NCBI GenBank assembly: GCA_041690355.1
Contig: JAWLHK010000013.1
Coordinates: 50,147 to 114,146, forward strand
From: JAWLHK01 sp041690355 [NCBI: bacterium]
GTDB taxonomy: Bacteria > J088 > JAWLBW01
Direction: 5' to 3'
DNA length: 64,000 nt
The translations under genes and the position numbers were made by a program. Below the pieces are notes generated by a model, which saw only the letters and a list, made by a program, of their open reading frames with translations, was not told the origin of the DNA and ran no database searches. Positions 15,950-24,859 of this stretch are shown here, one piece after another. Position 1 is the first letter of the stretch. The number at the start of each line of letters is the position of its first letter.

Positions 15950-18129
15950 CAGTCTACGCCGGCGGGCTGGAACTGGGCGGTGAGAAACCCGGTGGGGAGC
16001 TGCACCTCGGGCGCATAGAGATAACGATAGCGAATGAGACTCGTCGTTACCTTCTTCACGTAGCGCCGGGTTTCGAGGTATGGGATCTGCTCGACGAACT
16101 CGTCAAGCTCGAGCCCCGGACGCTCCCGCATCCACCGGTCGACGTTGTGGGGGCCGCCGTTGTAGCCGGCGAACGCCAGGAAGAGATTGTCGTTGTAGTT
16201 GCGCACCAGCGAATGGATATAGGCCGTGCCGAGCGCGATATTCAGCTCGGGCTGATAAAGGTCGCGCGGCCCGGGGGCCGGAAGCTTGAGGCGTGCGGCG
16301 ACGCGGCGCGCCGTGGGCACGATGAGCTGCAGCAGCCCGTAGGCGTCGGCCGGGCTCGAGACATCGGGTTGAAAACGGCTTTCTTCGCGCATGAGCGAAA
16401 GCACGACGTGCGGGTCGATGCCATGCTCGACGGCGCGGGCGCGCACGAGGTCGGCGAATGCCTCGGGATACGCCAGCTCCCAGACGTCGGTGTAAAAGAC
16501 ATCGTTGCGCTGCAGCTCGGCGCCGAAGTTGTTCCAGGCCAGACGCTGGGCCGCCGTGTAGCGGCCGATCGAGATGAGCGCCTGCGCGATGGCATGCGCG
16601 TGCGCCTGGCCGCTGTCGAGCTGATAACCGGCCATGAACTCGGTTTCGGCCTCGTCCGGCCGGCCCAGCGCGGCGAGCACGTCACCGCGTTCGAGATGAA
16701 AGCGCACCTCGGCGTTGGCGGCGTAGCTGGCATCGGCGGCGAAGAAGCGCGCGCGTTCGGGCTTGAAGAGCGGTTCGTCAGGCAGGCGGGCTGCCGCGAG
16801 AAAGCCATAGTAATGCAGCGGCATCTCGCGGGCGATGGCCTGATAGGCGGCACGGGCGACCTCGACCGCGCCGAGCCGTTCGTCGCAGCGGGCCATCCAG
16901 TAGCGGGCGGCTGCTCCCGACTCATCGGCGAACCGGGCCCGCTGCTCGAAGGCCTTGCGCGCTTCGGCGAATCTGCCCTGATGGTAGCGCGCCCAGGCCA
17001 GGCCCCAGAGCGCGTCCTGGCGGAGTTCGTGATTGCCGAAGCGATCGAGAAAGACCTGGAATTCCTTTTCGGCGCTCGCGTCGTTTTCTTCCTGCAGGTG
17101 AATGAGGGCGACTTTGAACTGCGCCTGCGCACCCCAGGCGGCGGCTGCGGGAGTCTTGCGCGCGAGTTCGACGAGTTTGCGGTACTCGGCCAGCGAGCGT
17201 TCGGGACGCCCCAGGCGGCTCTGCGTGTAGGCGAAATAGTATTGGGCGCGCCATGCGTTTTCGGTGCCGGCGGGCGTCCGGGCGGCTGCGAAGATATCCT
17301 CGGCGTCTGCGTAGGCGCGGCGATTGAACCGCGCGATGCCCCGTTGCACGTGAAGGTGCTGGCGCGTAGCCGGGTCCTTGGTCGTGCGCAGCAGCTCGGC
17401 GTACATCCCGGCGGCGGCGTCCCAGGCGCGCACGCCGAAGTACCGATCGGCCCGCATCCGCTGTTCAGCCGGCGTGAACGGAGCGGTCGCGATACCCGCG
17501 GCCGCCAGAGCCCGGAGGCGCTCTTCGGCGGCGAGCGCGCTTGAAGAGGCGGGGAAGAGCAGCATCATGTCGCGGTAGAGCGAGGCGGCTTCGGTGACCC
17601 GGCCGGCCGATTCGAAAAGAGAACCCAGAATCATGCGCCGCCGGTTGCGCTCTGAGGCCGAGTCTGTCTGGTCGGCCCAGCGCTCGGCTTCGGCAGCCAC
17701 TTCGGCCGCGCGGCCGCCCACGAGGCGGGCGTGAAGCAGCCGCTCTTCGGCGTCGTCGGCGAATACCGAAAGGGGTATGTCGCGTACGATCTGCTCGTAA
17801 TGCGTGGCCGCTGCCGTGACGTCGCCCGCGGCTTCGAGCGCGCGTCCGCGCAGGTAGTACCGGTAATCGGCAAATTCGGGCCAGGCCCAGCCGGTGGCTT
17901 CGAGCACGGCCGGCCAGCGCTGTTCGTCCGCGGCTCGCAGCGAGTAGGCGAGCGCGTCGCGCCACTGGCGGCGGATGTCGGCGGCCGGGAGGGCGTCGGC
18001 GCGGTCGGCCGGCGGCGCCGCGGGCTCCATGCGCGCGTGTCCGGGCGTGCAGGCGGCGCCGAAGAGAAGTCCGAGCGCCAAGCCGCTCCTGAGCAGGGTT
18101 GAGCGGTGGGACATGCGGGTGAGGTTCAT
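15949..18129 (-). CDS. Slt70-like soluble lytic murein transglycosylase
   Basis: This 726-residue envelope enzyme cleaves peptidoglycan glycan strands with formation of 1,6-anhydromuramic acid. The N terminus has a signal peptide with LGLLFGAAC, a plausible lipobox, so it may be a lipoprotein. The long middle part is an alpha-solenoid of TPR-like helical repeats, as in Slt70. The catalytic SLT domain near residues 570-700 includes LMREESRFQPDVSSPADAYG with the catalytic Glu near 581, GLLQL, and AFAGYNGGP near the end. Translation is coupled to both neighbours: the start overlaps the PHP gene by 4 bases and the stop overlaps the metallopeptidase by 1. Confidence 0.92.
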   Translation of the reverse strand: MNLTRMSHRSTLLRSGLALGLLFGAACTPGHARMEPAAPPADRADALPAADIRRQWRDALAYSLRAADEQRWPAVLEATGWAWPEFADYRYYLRGRALEAAGDVTAAATHYEQIVRDIPLSVFADDAEERLLHARLVGGRAAEVAAEAERWADQTDSASERNRRRMILGSLFESAGRVTEAASLYRDMMLLFPASSSALAAEERLRALAAAGIATAPFTPAEQRMRADRYFGVRAWDAAAGMYAELLRTTKDPATRQHLHVQRGIARFNRRAYADAEDIFAAARTPAGTENAWRAQYYFAYTQSRLGRPERSLAEYRKLVELARKTPAAAAWGAQAQFKVALIHLQEENDASAEKEFQVFLDRFGNHELRQDALWGLAWARYHQGRFAEARKAFEQRARFADESGAAARYWMARCDERLGAVEVARAAYQAIAREMPLHYYGFLAAARLPDEPLFKPERARFFAADASYAANAEVRFHLERGDVLAALGRPDEAETEFMAGYQLDSGQAHAHAIAQALISIGRYTAAQRLAWNNFGAELQRNDVFYTDVWELAYPEAFADLVRARAVEHGIDPHVVLSLMREESRFQPDVSSPADAYGLLQLIVPTARRVAARLKLPAPGPRDLYQPELNIALGTAYIHSLVRNYNDNLFLAFAGYNGGPHNVDRWMRERPGLELDEFVEQIPYLETRRYVKKVTTSLIRYRYLYAPEVQLPTGFLTAQFQPAGVD

Positions 18130-18968
18130 CGCGCCCCCCCGCTCTCCAGCGCCGCGAGAAAACGCTCGGCCACCTGCGGGGCCACTGCATGCGTGCCGAG
18201 GGGCATCTCGCGCGGCGTACCGTGCCAGTCACTGCCGCCCGTCGTGAGCAGGCCCCGCTGGCGCGCGTCGTCGTAGAGCCTGCCGGCCGTGTCGCGGCGT
18301 CTGAAGTTGTGCGTCTCGACCCCGTCGAGACCCGCATCGAGCAGCGGTTCGAGAAAACGCCCGTACTCTTCGGGCCGGGGATGGGCCCAGACGACGAGGC
18401 CTCCCAGGGCATGCACCTTTTCGGTCACCGTCGCGGGAGGGATATCGAGGTTGGGAATCCGGGCCCGCCCCGGATTGAGAATCCGCCCGAAGGCCTGGTC
18501 TTCGGTGCGCGCATACCCGGCGCTTACCAGCGCCTTGGCCAGATGCAGCCGGGTCAGGCTGTCGGGACCGTCCATGGGCAGGTCCGATTCGGTCAGAAAA
18601 ATGCCGCGAACGCGAAGCTCGCGCACCGCCTTGCGCATGCGCTCGCGCCGCTGGAGCTGCACATCGTCGAGAAACCCGGTCAGCTCGGCGGCCTCGGATT
18701 CATCGGGCAGGCGGCGAAAATAGGCGAGCAGGTGGAGTTCGTGCCCGTCGAGGCCGGCGGTCATCTCGACGCCGGGAATGAGCCGGACACCGACCTCCCG
18801 GGCCGCCTGCGCCGCCTCGGAGAGCCCCCCCACCGAATCGTGGTCGGTGATGGCGATGGTATCCAGGCCGCCGGCGTGCGCCCGGCGCACGACTTCGGCC
18901 GGGCTGAGCGACCCGTCAGACCGGTCTGTGTGCATGTGAAGGTCGGCGCGAATCTGCTTTCTCCTCAA
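18126..18968 (-). CDS. PHP-domain phosphatase, RNase AM / nucleotide 3',5'-bisphosphatase type
   Basis: The 280-residue protein opens with RADLHMHTDRSDGSLSP and contains AITDHDSVGG, VEMTA, VVWAHPRPEEYG and GGSDWHG. These are the ordered metal-binding motifs of the PHP family in its YciV/RNase AM branch. Members hydrolyse 3',5'-nucleoside bisphosphates and trim 5' ends of short RNAs. The start is taken as TTG at 18966-18968, because the DLHMH motif needs about this much N terminus; the first in-frame ATG lies inside the metal-binding motif. The gene leads a three-gene minus-strand operon with the transglycosylase and the metallopeptidase. A TAGAAT-like -10 element lies upstream. Confidence 0.87.
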   Translation of the reverse strand: MRRKQIRADLHMHTDRSDGSLSPAEVVRRAHAGGLDTIAITDHDSVGGLSEAAQAAREVGVRLIPGVEMTAGLDGHELHLLAYFRRLPDESEAAELTGFLDDVQLQRRERMRKAVRELRVRGIFLTESDLPMDGPDSLTRLHLAKALVSAGYARTEDQAFGRILNPGRARIPNLDIPPATVTEKVHALGGLVVWAHPRPEEYGRFLEPLLDAGLDGVETHNFRRRDTAGRLYDDARQRGLLTTGGSDWHGTPREMPLGTHAVAPQVAERFLAALESGGAR

Positions 18969-19058
18969 CCACTTAGGCTATGTTCATTCTAGCCGGTGGC
19001 TCCCGGCCCCGTCAACGCGATGGGCCTCTTTCAGATGCCCGTCGCCCCGGTCGCAGGG

Positions 19059-19064
19059 TACACT
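19059..19064 (+). promoter_or_regulatory. -10 element placing the xerD start codon at +1
   Basis: TACACT is separated by six bases (GGGGCG) from the ATG at 19071, the spacing expected if transcription begins at the A of ATG. No convincing -35 element is present. Confidence 0.35.
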
Positions 19065-19070
19065 GGGGCG

Positions 19071-19955
19071 ATGCTTTCGGAACAGGTCGATCTCTATCTG
19101 GACCACCTCCGGGCCGAACGGGGGCTGAGCCGGCATTCGCTCGAGGCGTATGCCCGCGATCTGCAGTTCTATCTGCGCGCCGTCGAGGGGCGGGGCGAGC
19201 CCGACGCCGCCGACCTGCGGGGGCTTCTCGATGCGGCGGCCGAGTCCGGTCTCGGGGCGCGCTCGCGGGCCCGCATGCTTTCGGCCCTGCGCGGCTTCTA
19301 CCGTTTTCGCCTGCGCGAGGGGATGATCGTCGCCAACCCCGTCGATCTGCTCGACGCTCCGAAACTGAGCCGCCACGTCCCCCGCGTCCTTTCCGAGGCC
19401 GAAGTCGATCGTCTGCTTTCGGCGCCTTCGGGCGACACGGCGCTGGGCCTGCGCGACCGGGCCATGCTTCAGGTGCTCTATGCCACGGGTCTGCGCGTGA
19501 GCGAACTCGTGAACCTCGAGCTGACCGGGCTGCGGCTCGACGAGGGATACCTGATTGCCTTCGGCAAGCGCGCCAAGGAGCGACCCGTGCCCCTGGGCCG
19601 CGATGCGAATGCGGCCGTGCGCGACTATCTCGCCGGGTCGCGCGGAGAGATCCTGCGGGCGCACCAGAGCCCCCACGTATTCGTCACGGCGCGCGGCGGG
19701 CCCATGACGCGCCAGGCCTTCTGGAAGCTGCTCAAGCAATATGCCGTGAAGGCCGAAATCCGCACCCCCTTCAGTCCGCACACGCTCCGCCACAGCTTCG
19801 CCACCCACCTGCTGGCCCACGGGGCCGATCTGCGCAGCGTGCAGCTCATGCTCGGTCACGCCGATCTGACGACGACGCAGATATACACGCGCGTGGCCCG
19901 CGAGCGCCTGAAGCGCCTCTACGACGAAGCCCATCCCCGGGCCCGCCGCGTCTGA
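19071..19955 (+). CDS. xerD: Tyrosine recombinase XerD/XerC
   Basis: This site-specific recombinase resolves chromosome dimers at dif. The 294 residues equal the usual Xer length. The N-terminal SAM-like core-binding domain begins LSEQVDLYLDHLRAERGLSR. The catalytic residues are present in order: Arg in ATGLRVSELV, Lys in FGKRAKERPV, HTLRHSFATHLL, LGHADLTTTQIY with the nucleophilic Tyr. The start at 19071 is preferred over upstream in-frame ATGs because it gives the family-standard N terminus. It is ordinary chromosomal Xer, not evidence of a mobile element; XerC and XerD cannot be separated with certainty from this alone. It is probably monocistronic. Confidence 0.9.
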   Translation: MLSEQVDLYLDHLRAERGLSRHSLEAYARDLQFYLRAVEGRGEPDAADLRGLLDAAAESGLGARSRARMLSALRGFYRFRLREGMIVANPVDLLDAPKLSRHVPRVLSEAEVDRLLSAPSGDTALGLRDRAMLQVLYATGLRVSELVNLELTGLRLDEGYLIAFGKRAKERPVPLGRDANAAVRDYLAGSRGEILRAHQSPHVFVTARGGPMTRQAFWKLLKQYAVKAEIRTPFSPHTLRHSFATHLLAHGADLRSVQLMLGHADLTTTQIYTRVARERLKRLYDEAHPRARRV

Positions 19956-20068
19956 TGGGGAAATCTTCGCGGGCGGTCTGCAGAGTTGCGGCCGGCGAAA
20001 AGTCCCGGTAACGTATCGATGCGATCTTGTTGTCGTTGCCCCCGCGGCAGACCGTCCAGGAGAATCCC

Positions 20069-21535
20069 ATGAAGAAGCAGGACCGACCCGCTCTGAACCT
20101 CACGCGCCGCGATGCGCTGAAGAATCTGGCCGTGGCCGCCGGCGCCGCCAGCGTGCCCGCGTGGCTTGCCGCCTGCGGCGAACCGTCTGCCGAAGAAATC
20201 GTGAAGCGCGGGCCGCTCACGGGCGACGAGACCCGCGGTCCGCTCACGCGTGACGAGGTGCCCATCGACACCGTCGTCGTCCTCATGATGGAGAACCGGT
20301 CGTTCGACCACTACTTCTCGTCGCTGCGGATAGACGAAGGACGCACCGACATCCGCGCGATGACGGCCGAGACCTTCAATGAAGATTTCGACGGCAACCG
20401 TTACCATCCGCAGCTGGCGACGCGCATGTGCGTCGAAGATCCGCCGCACGGGTTCGGTGCGGGCCACACCCAGTATGCCGGCGGCACCAACGCCGGGTTC
20501 GTCAAGGCCCATCTCGAAGAGGCGCACGGGGGCGAAGCGCTTCCGCAGACGGTCATGAGCTACCACAATCGCGCTCAGCTGCCGCTCTTCTACAATCTGG
20601 CCGACGACTATACGCTCTGCCAGCAGTGGTTCTGCGCCATGATGGGCCCCACCTGGCCGAACCGCTGGTATGCCCACGGCGCCCAGTCGAACGGCGAAGT
20701 CGGCAACAACTTCGGAGGCGACTACTCCTTCGAAATGATCTACGATCGCCTCGCCGACAAGGGCCTGACGCACCGGTACTACTATGTGGACCTGCCATTT
20801 CTGAACATCTCCTCGCGTTACGGTCAGGATCATCCGCGCACAACGAGCCTGATCTCCAGATTCTTCCAGGACGCCGAGGAGGGGACGCTGCCCAACTACT
20901 GCTTCGTGGATCCCGGCTTCAACCTCAACGACGATCATCCGCCCCACCACGTCGGCCTGGGGCAGCAGTTCGTCTCGAGCATCTATCATGCGCTCGCGAA
21001 GAGCCCGCAGTGGGATCGTACGATTCTCTTCGTCACCTACGACGAAAACGGCGGATTCTTCGATCACGTCGCGCCCCCGGCGGTCGAGGACGACTGGAAG
21101 AGCGTCGGCATCGACAAGCTCGGCTTTCGCGTGCCGGGTTTCGTGGTGGGACCCTGGGTCAAACAGCAGGTCTCCGACGTTCAATACGACCACACGTCGA
21201 TGCTCGCCTTCACCGAGTGGCTGTTCGACCTGAAGCCGCTCACCAAGCGCGACGCGGCGGCCAACAACTTCGTCGACGACGTGCTCGACGCAGCCCGTAT
21301 CCGCAGCCGCGACCCGCGCAAGCCCAAAGAGTACGCGCCGGTGCTCGTGCCCGACTCCGAGATCACCGACGCCTGCCGGTACAGCGCGAGCTTCGCGGGG
21401 CAGCAGCACGACGTGCACATGGCGGCGAACCTGGGGCTCATCCCCCGCGAGCTCGACAAGCGCGAGTTCCGCCTCGACATGCTGCGCATGATTGCCCGCC
21501 GCGAGGCCGCCCGCGCCGGAATCCGCCTGTATTAG
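20069..21535 (+). CDS. Tat-exported phospholipase C/acid phosphatase-like lipoprotein
   Basis: The 488-residue protein carries NLTRRDALKNLAVAAGAAS, a twin-arginine signal, ending in WLAAC, a lipobox. It is therefore probably a Tat-exported lipoprotein. The catalytic domain starts DTVVVLMMENRSFDHYF, the signature of the PF04185 phosphoesterase family (phospholipase C, AcpA-like acid phosphatase), with GPTWPNRWY and LFVTYDENGGFFDHVAPP further on. It lacks the extra C-terminal domains of mycobacterial and Pseudomonas phospholipases. Between signal and domain is a short tandem repeat (RGPLTGDE, RGPLTRDE). The ATG at 20069 has an AGGAGA ribosome-binding site and places the Tat motif correctly. The lipid or phosphoester substrate is unknown. 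Confidence 0.87.
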   Translation: MKKQDRPALNLTRRDALKNLAVAAGAASVPAWLAACGEPSAEEIVKRGPLTGDETRGPLTRDEVPIDTVVVLMMENRSFDHYFSSLRIDEGRTDIRAMTAETFNEDFDGNRYHPQLATRMCVEDPPHGFGAGHTQYAGGTNAGFVKAHLEEAHGGEALPQTVMSYHNRAQLPLFYNLADDYTLCQQWFCAMMGPTWPNRWYAHGAQSNGEVGNNFGGDYSFEMIYDRLADKGLTHRYYYVDLPFLNISSRYGQDHPRTTSLISRFFQDAEEGTLPNYCFVDPGFNLNDDHPPHHVGLGQQFVSSIYHALAKSPQWDRTILFVTYDENGGFFDHVAPPAVEDDWKSVGIDKLGFRVPGFVVGPWVKQQVSDVQYDHTSMLAFTEWLFDLKPLTKRDAAANNFVDDVLDAARIRSRDPRKPKEYAPVLVPDSEITDACRYSASFAGQQHDVHMAANLGLIPRELDKREFRLDMLRMIARREAARAGIRLY

Positions 21536-21569
21536 GGAGTGCCGTGAAGGGGGGCGGTGCGTTATCCTG

Positions 21570-24212
21570 ATGGGTATGCCTGCTGCTCGCCCCCGTACGC
21601 TGCTTGCTACGCACACGTCGTCGGATCTCGACGGCTTCGCCGCCCTCGTCGCGCTTCGCCCCCTGTTTCCGGAGGCGCGCATCCTGGTCGCCGAGCGCGT
21701 GCAGGAGTCGGTGGCCGATCTGCTTCACGAGCTGGCCGGCGCCGAATACCTGCTGCGCGAAGCCGATCTGGATCCGTCGCGCATCGAGCGGCTCGTCGTC
21801 GCCGACACGGCCGACCTGAGCCGGCTGGGCCGATGGACGGCTGCGCTGCCGGCCACGGCACGTCTGCTCGTGTTCGACCACCACCCCCCCGAAACGCGCA
21901 ACCTGCCGCAGGGGGCCGAGCTCGACCTGCGTCATGGCGAAGTGGGCTCGGTCTGCACGCTCGTGACCGAATACCTCCAGGCGCAGGCGGCCGACGTCGA
22001 GCCGCGAACGGCCACGCTCCTGCTCGCGGGGCTCTTCGAAGACACCGGCCAGCTGGCCTTTCGCTCGACGCGGCCGCGCGACTTCACGGCGGGAGCCGCG
22101 CTGCTGAGCTGGGGGGCCGATCCCGCGCTGGCCGCCCGCTACCTCCAGCGTCTCTGGGATGCGCGGCGCATCGCGCTGGTCGCCGATCTCCGGGAGAACG
22201 CGCGCCTGGTTTCCTGGGGCAACCTGCGGGCCCTGCTGGCCCAGCTCACCCTGCCGTACTTCGTCGCCGACGTCGGGGGCCTTGCCTCGGAGCTCACGGC
22301 CGAAGGGGCCGACGCGGCCTTTCTGCTGGCGGCCGTTCCCGACAAGGTCTTCATCGTCGGGCGGTCGCTCAGCCCGGGGGTTTCTGTGGCCGAGGTCATG
22401 CAGGAGCTCGGCGGCGGCGGACACGAGACGGCCGCCTCGGCGGTGCTCACCGACACGACGCTCGTCGAAGCCGAGGCTGCTCTGCGCCGCGCGCTCGATC
22501 ATCGGGCCGCGCCGCTCCTGGCCGCCCGCGACATCATGAGCCGGCCGATTCTCTCCGTCGATGTTGCCGCACCGATTGCAGACGCGCACCGCAAGCTCTC
22601 CGCGTTTCGCATCGGCTCGCTCGTGGTCACCGAGAAGGGGGCACCGGCGGGCATCATCGATGCCGATGCCGCCGCCCTGGCCGTCGAGCATGGAGTTCAC
22701 GCCGAGCCGGTGCGCGACTACGCGCGCGCGCTCCCCGATCCGGTCGACGTTGCGACGCCTCTGCATGAACTGCGGGCGCTGCTCTACCGCACCCACGAAC
22801 GCTTTTTCGTGGTCTACGCCGAGGGCGAGCCGGCCGGGGTCGTCACCCGCCGCGACGTGCTGCGTGCCGTCTACGAGCAGGCGGCGCCCCCGGTGCGCGG
22901 CGCGGGGGGCTCGACCGCTCCGGCGCGCCACCTCGGGGGTGAATTCAAACCGCAACTGGGCGCTACGGTGGCGGCGCATCTGCGGCAGGTGGGCGCGTGG
23001 GCGGGAGAGGGGGGCTGCCGCACCTTTCTGGTCGGCGGGGGCGTGCGCGACCTCGTACTGCGACGCAAGCCGACCGATCTGGATCTGGTCGTCGACGGCG
23101 AGACCGGGGCGCTTCTCGATCGCCTGCGCGATGCGGGGGCCGAGGTCAAGGTCTTCGGCCGCTACCACACGGCGCACGTCGCGTTCGCCGACGGCACGGC
23201 CTTCGATCTGGCCCGCGCCCGCCGCGAGACCTACGCGCGTCCGGGCGCCCTCCCCGAGGTCGTGCCCGGGAGCCTCGAACAGGACCTTTTTCGCCGCGAC
23301 TTCACGATGAACGCGCTGGCCGTCGACCTCTCTCCCGATCGGTTCGGCCAGCTGTTCGACCGCTTCGGCGGCCTGTCCGATCTCAAGCACGGACGCATTC
23401 GCGTGCTGCACAGCCTGAGCTTCGTCGAAGATCCGACGCGCGCCTTCCGGGCCATGCGTCTGGCCGTACGCTTCGGCTTTTCGCTAGAAGACCAGACGCG
23501 CCGTCTGCTCGAGCGGGCGGTGGCCCTCGACCTGTTCCGCGAGAGCGAGGGGACCCGTCTGCGGCGCGAGCTGGTGCTCATCTTCGAAGAGCGTGACCCG
23601 CTGGCCGTGCTCCACGCGCTCGAGGAGCGCGGCATCCTGCGCGCCACGGGCGGGCTCGCGTTCGGTCCCGAGGAGGAAGCGCGCATGCGGGCGGCCTTGG
23701 AGTGGATGGACTGGTACCGGGTACAGTTCGGCGGGCCGCCGCGCTACGGCGAAACGCTCATGCTCGGCATGCTGACCGCCGGCATGTCGCCCGAGCGGGG
23801 CCGCACCGCGCTCGAAGGCTGCAAGGTGCCCGGCGTCGAAATCGAGCGCTGGGAAGGTTTCAGGCAAGGGGCCCGCGACCTTGCCCGTTTTCTGGGTGCG
23901 GATGCGCACGTACCCTCGGCAGTCGCCCGCCGGGTCGAGCAGGCTGCTCCCGAAACGCTTCTCGTGCTGGGGATGCTGCACGGCGAGCACCGCGAAACGG
24001 TGACGGCCGCGCTGACCCGCTGGCCCGGCGTCCGCCCGGGCCTCTCGGGCGACGATCTCATGGCGCTGGGGATTCCCCGCGGGCCGGAGCTGAGCGCCTG
24101 GACCCGCCGCATCCGCGACGCGCTGCTCGACGGCAGACTTCAGCCGGGGCCTGAAACCGAGCGGGCCTGGGTGCGCGAGCGACTGGCTTCAGGCGCCTCG
24201 AAAGACGGCTGA
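21570..24212 (+). CDS. DHH phosphoesterase, CBS pair and tRNA nucleotidyltransferase fusion
   Basis: The 880-residue protein has three modules. Residues 1-300 are a DHH/DHHA1 domain (THTSSDLDGFAALVAL, DHH near 102, GGGGHETAAS near 285), related to oligoribonucleases. Residues about 320-440 are two CBS domains (DIMSRPILSVDV, VVTRRDVLRAVY), likely adenine-nucleotide sensors. Residues about 470-870 form a class II nucleotidyltransferase with LVGGGVRDLVLRRKPTDLDL and the FRRDFTMNALAV motif, followed by RNA-binding helices. This order is known in delta-type bacteria, where such proteins add C, A or CCA to tRNA 3' ends. Which base it adds cannot be read from sequence. Either ATG at 21570 or 21576 could start it. 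Confidence 0.9.
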   Translation: MGMPAARPRTLLATHTSSDLDGFAALVALRPLFPEARILVAERVQESVADLLHELAGAEYLLREADLDPSRIERLVVADTADLSRLGRWTAALPATARLLVFDHHPPETRNLPQGAELDLRHGEVGSVCTLVTEYLQAQAADVEPRTATLLLAGLFEDTGQLAFRSTRPRDFTAGAALLSWGADPALAARYLQRLWDARRIALVADLRENARLVSWGNLRALLAQLTLPYFVADVGGLASELTAEGADAAFLLAAVPDKVFIVGRSLSPGVSVAEVMQELGGGGHETAASAVLTDTTLVEAEAALRRALDHRAAPLLAARDIMSRPILSVDVAAPIADAHRKLSAFRIGSLVVTEKGAPAGIIDADAAALAVEHGVHAEPVRDYARALPDPVDVATPLHELRALLYRTHERFFVVYAEGEPAGVVTRRDVLRAVYEQAAPPVRGAGGSTAPARHLGGEFKPQLGATVAAHLRQVGAWAGEGGCRTFLVGGGVRDLVLRRKPTDLDLVVDGETGALLDRLRDAGAEVKVFGRYHTAHVAFADGTAFDLARARRETYARPGALPEVVPGSLEQDLFRRDFTMNALAVDLSPDRFGQLFDRFGGLSDLKHGRIRVLHSLSFVEDPTRAFRAMRLAVRFGFSLEDQTRRLLERAVALDLFRESEGTRLRRELVLIFEERDPLAVLHALEERGILRATGGLAFGPEEEARMRAALEWMDWYRVQFGGPPRYGETLMLGMLTAGMSPERGRTALEGCKVPGVEIERWEGFRQGARDLARFLGADAHVPSAVARRVEQAAPETLLVLGMLHGEHRETVTAALTRWPGVRPGLSGDDLMALGIPRGPELSAWTRRIRDALLDGRLQPGPETERAWVRERLASGASKDG

Positions 24213-24263
24213 AGTCGGCTCCGCCGACATGTCCCTCAAGTAAGTTCTCGGTCCATCCGAGGG

Positions 24264-24281
24264 AAGTGATTGAGATCACAG
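24264..24281 (+). promoter_or_regulatory. CRP/FNR-family operator
   Basis: AAGTGATTGAGATCACAG contains the palindrome GTGAT-N4-ATCAC, the core of the CRP consensus (TGTGA-N6-TCACA) with one mismatch; it also resembles an FNR site. Its centre (24272.5) is about 42 bases upstream of the start predicted from the -10 element at 24303, the geometry of class II activation. Confidence 0.6.
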
Positions 24282-24299
24282 GCGCCTTTTTGACAGCTG

Positions 24300-24308
24300 T
24301 GGTAGAAT
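24300..24308 (+). promoter_or_regulatory. Extended -10 promoter of the DUF11 locus
   Basis: TGGTAGAAT has the extended -10 TGN and a good hexamer, TAGAAT (24303-24308). No -35 hexamer lies at the normal distance; that position is adjacent to the CRP/FNR-like palindrome, consistent with activator dependence. A TTGACA seven bases upstream is too close to act as its -35. Confidence 0.55.
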
Positions 24309-24342
24309 CTAACCCCACGGAAGTCTAAGGGAGAAACCGCTC

Positions 24343-24792
24343 GTGACTCGCATCGCCATCGCACTGTATCTGCTTGCCCAGGCTGCGCCCGCGCAGACGG
24401 CGCCCGACATGCAGGGAAAAGTGCGCGTCTTCATCAAGGATCCGGACGTCAAAGAGGGGTGGCGGGAGTCTGAGGTGGTGCGTCCGGGAGATACCGTCCG
24501 GTACCGGCTCGAATACCAGAACAAGGGTACCGGACCGGCCGTCGGGTTCACGCTCCAGAACGAGATTCCCGAGGGGACGCTCCTGCTCGAGCGTCCGACG
24601 GCGCGTAACTGCCGCCTCGAGTTCTCCCATGACGAGGGGCGCACGTATGCCGAGAATCCGACCCGCAAGGTGAACGGAAAAACGGTTCCCGTGCCGCCCG
24701 CCGAATTCACGCACCTGCGCTGCCGGCAGACGCCGCCGCAGATTGCACCCGGCGAGCAGGTTGCCGCCGAGTACCTGGTTCTGGTGAAGTAA
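24343..24792 (+). CDS. Small secreted DUF11-like protein
   Basis: The 149-residue protein has a short signal peptide (MTRIAIALYLLAQAAPAQ). One beta-sandwich-like domain follows, with VVRPGDTVRYRLEYQNKGTG and GFTLQNEIPEGTLLLERPT, the pattern of the DUF11 (conserved repeat) domain: a statement of a time-independent bond between partners, then a PEG/LPPG-like turn. A GTG at 24343 with an AAGGGAG site 10 bases upstream is the start. It is the first gene of a run of envelope genes; the next gene, also DUF11-like, starts 67 bases later. It is probably a periplasmic or surface subunit of that system. The exact function is unknown. Confidence 0.72.
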   Translation: MTRIAIALYLLAQAAPAQTAPDMQGKVRVFIKDPDVKEGWRESEVVRPGDTVRYRLEYQNKGTGPAVGFTLQNEIPEGTLLLERPTARNCRLEFSHDEGRTYAENPTRKVNGKTVPVPPAEFTHLRCRQTPPQIAPGEQVAAEYLVLVK

Positions 24793-24859
24793 GCCGCTTT
24801 ACGTTCGTCGACTGCATTTTATGTCCGGGAACAAGTCGTTCCACGAGGAGGAGGGAATC

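Noticed and set aside
19071-19955. Integrase evidence for a mobile element
   Set aside because: Length and motifs fit housekeeping XerC/XerD, and it is far from the tRNA-Pro repeat; no attachment sites flank it.
24290-24308. TTGACA as a -35 element for the DUF11 locus promoter
   Set aside because: It lies only seven bases from the -10 hexamer; 16-18 bases are needed. The CRP/FNR palindrome better explains activation.
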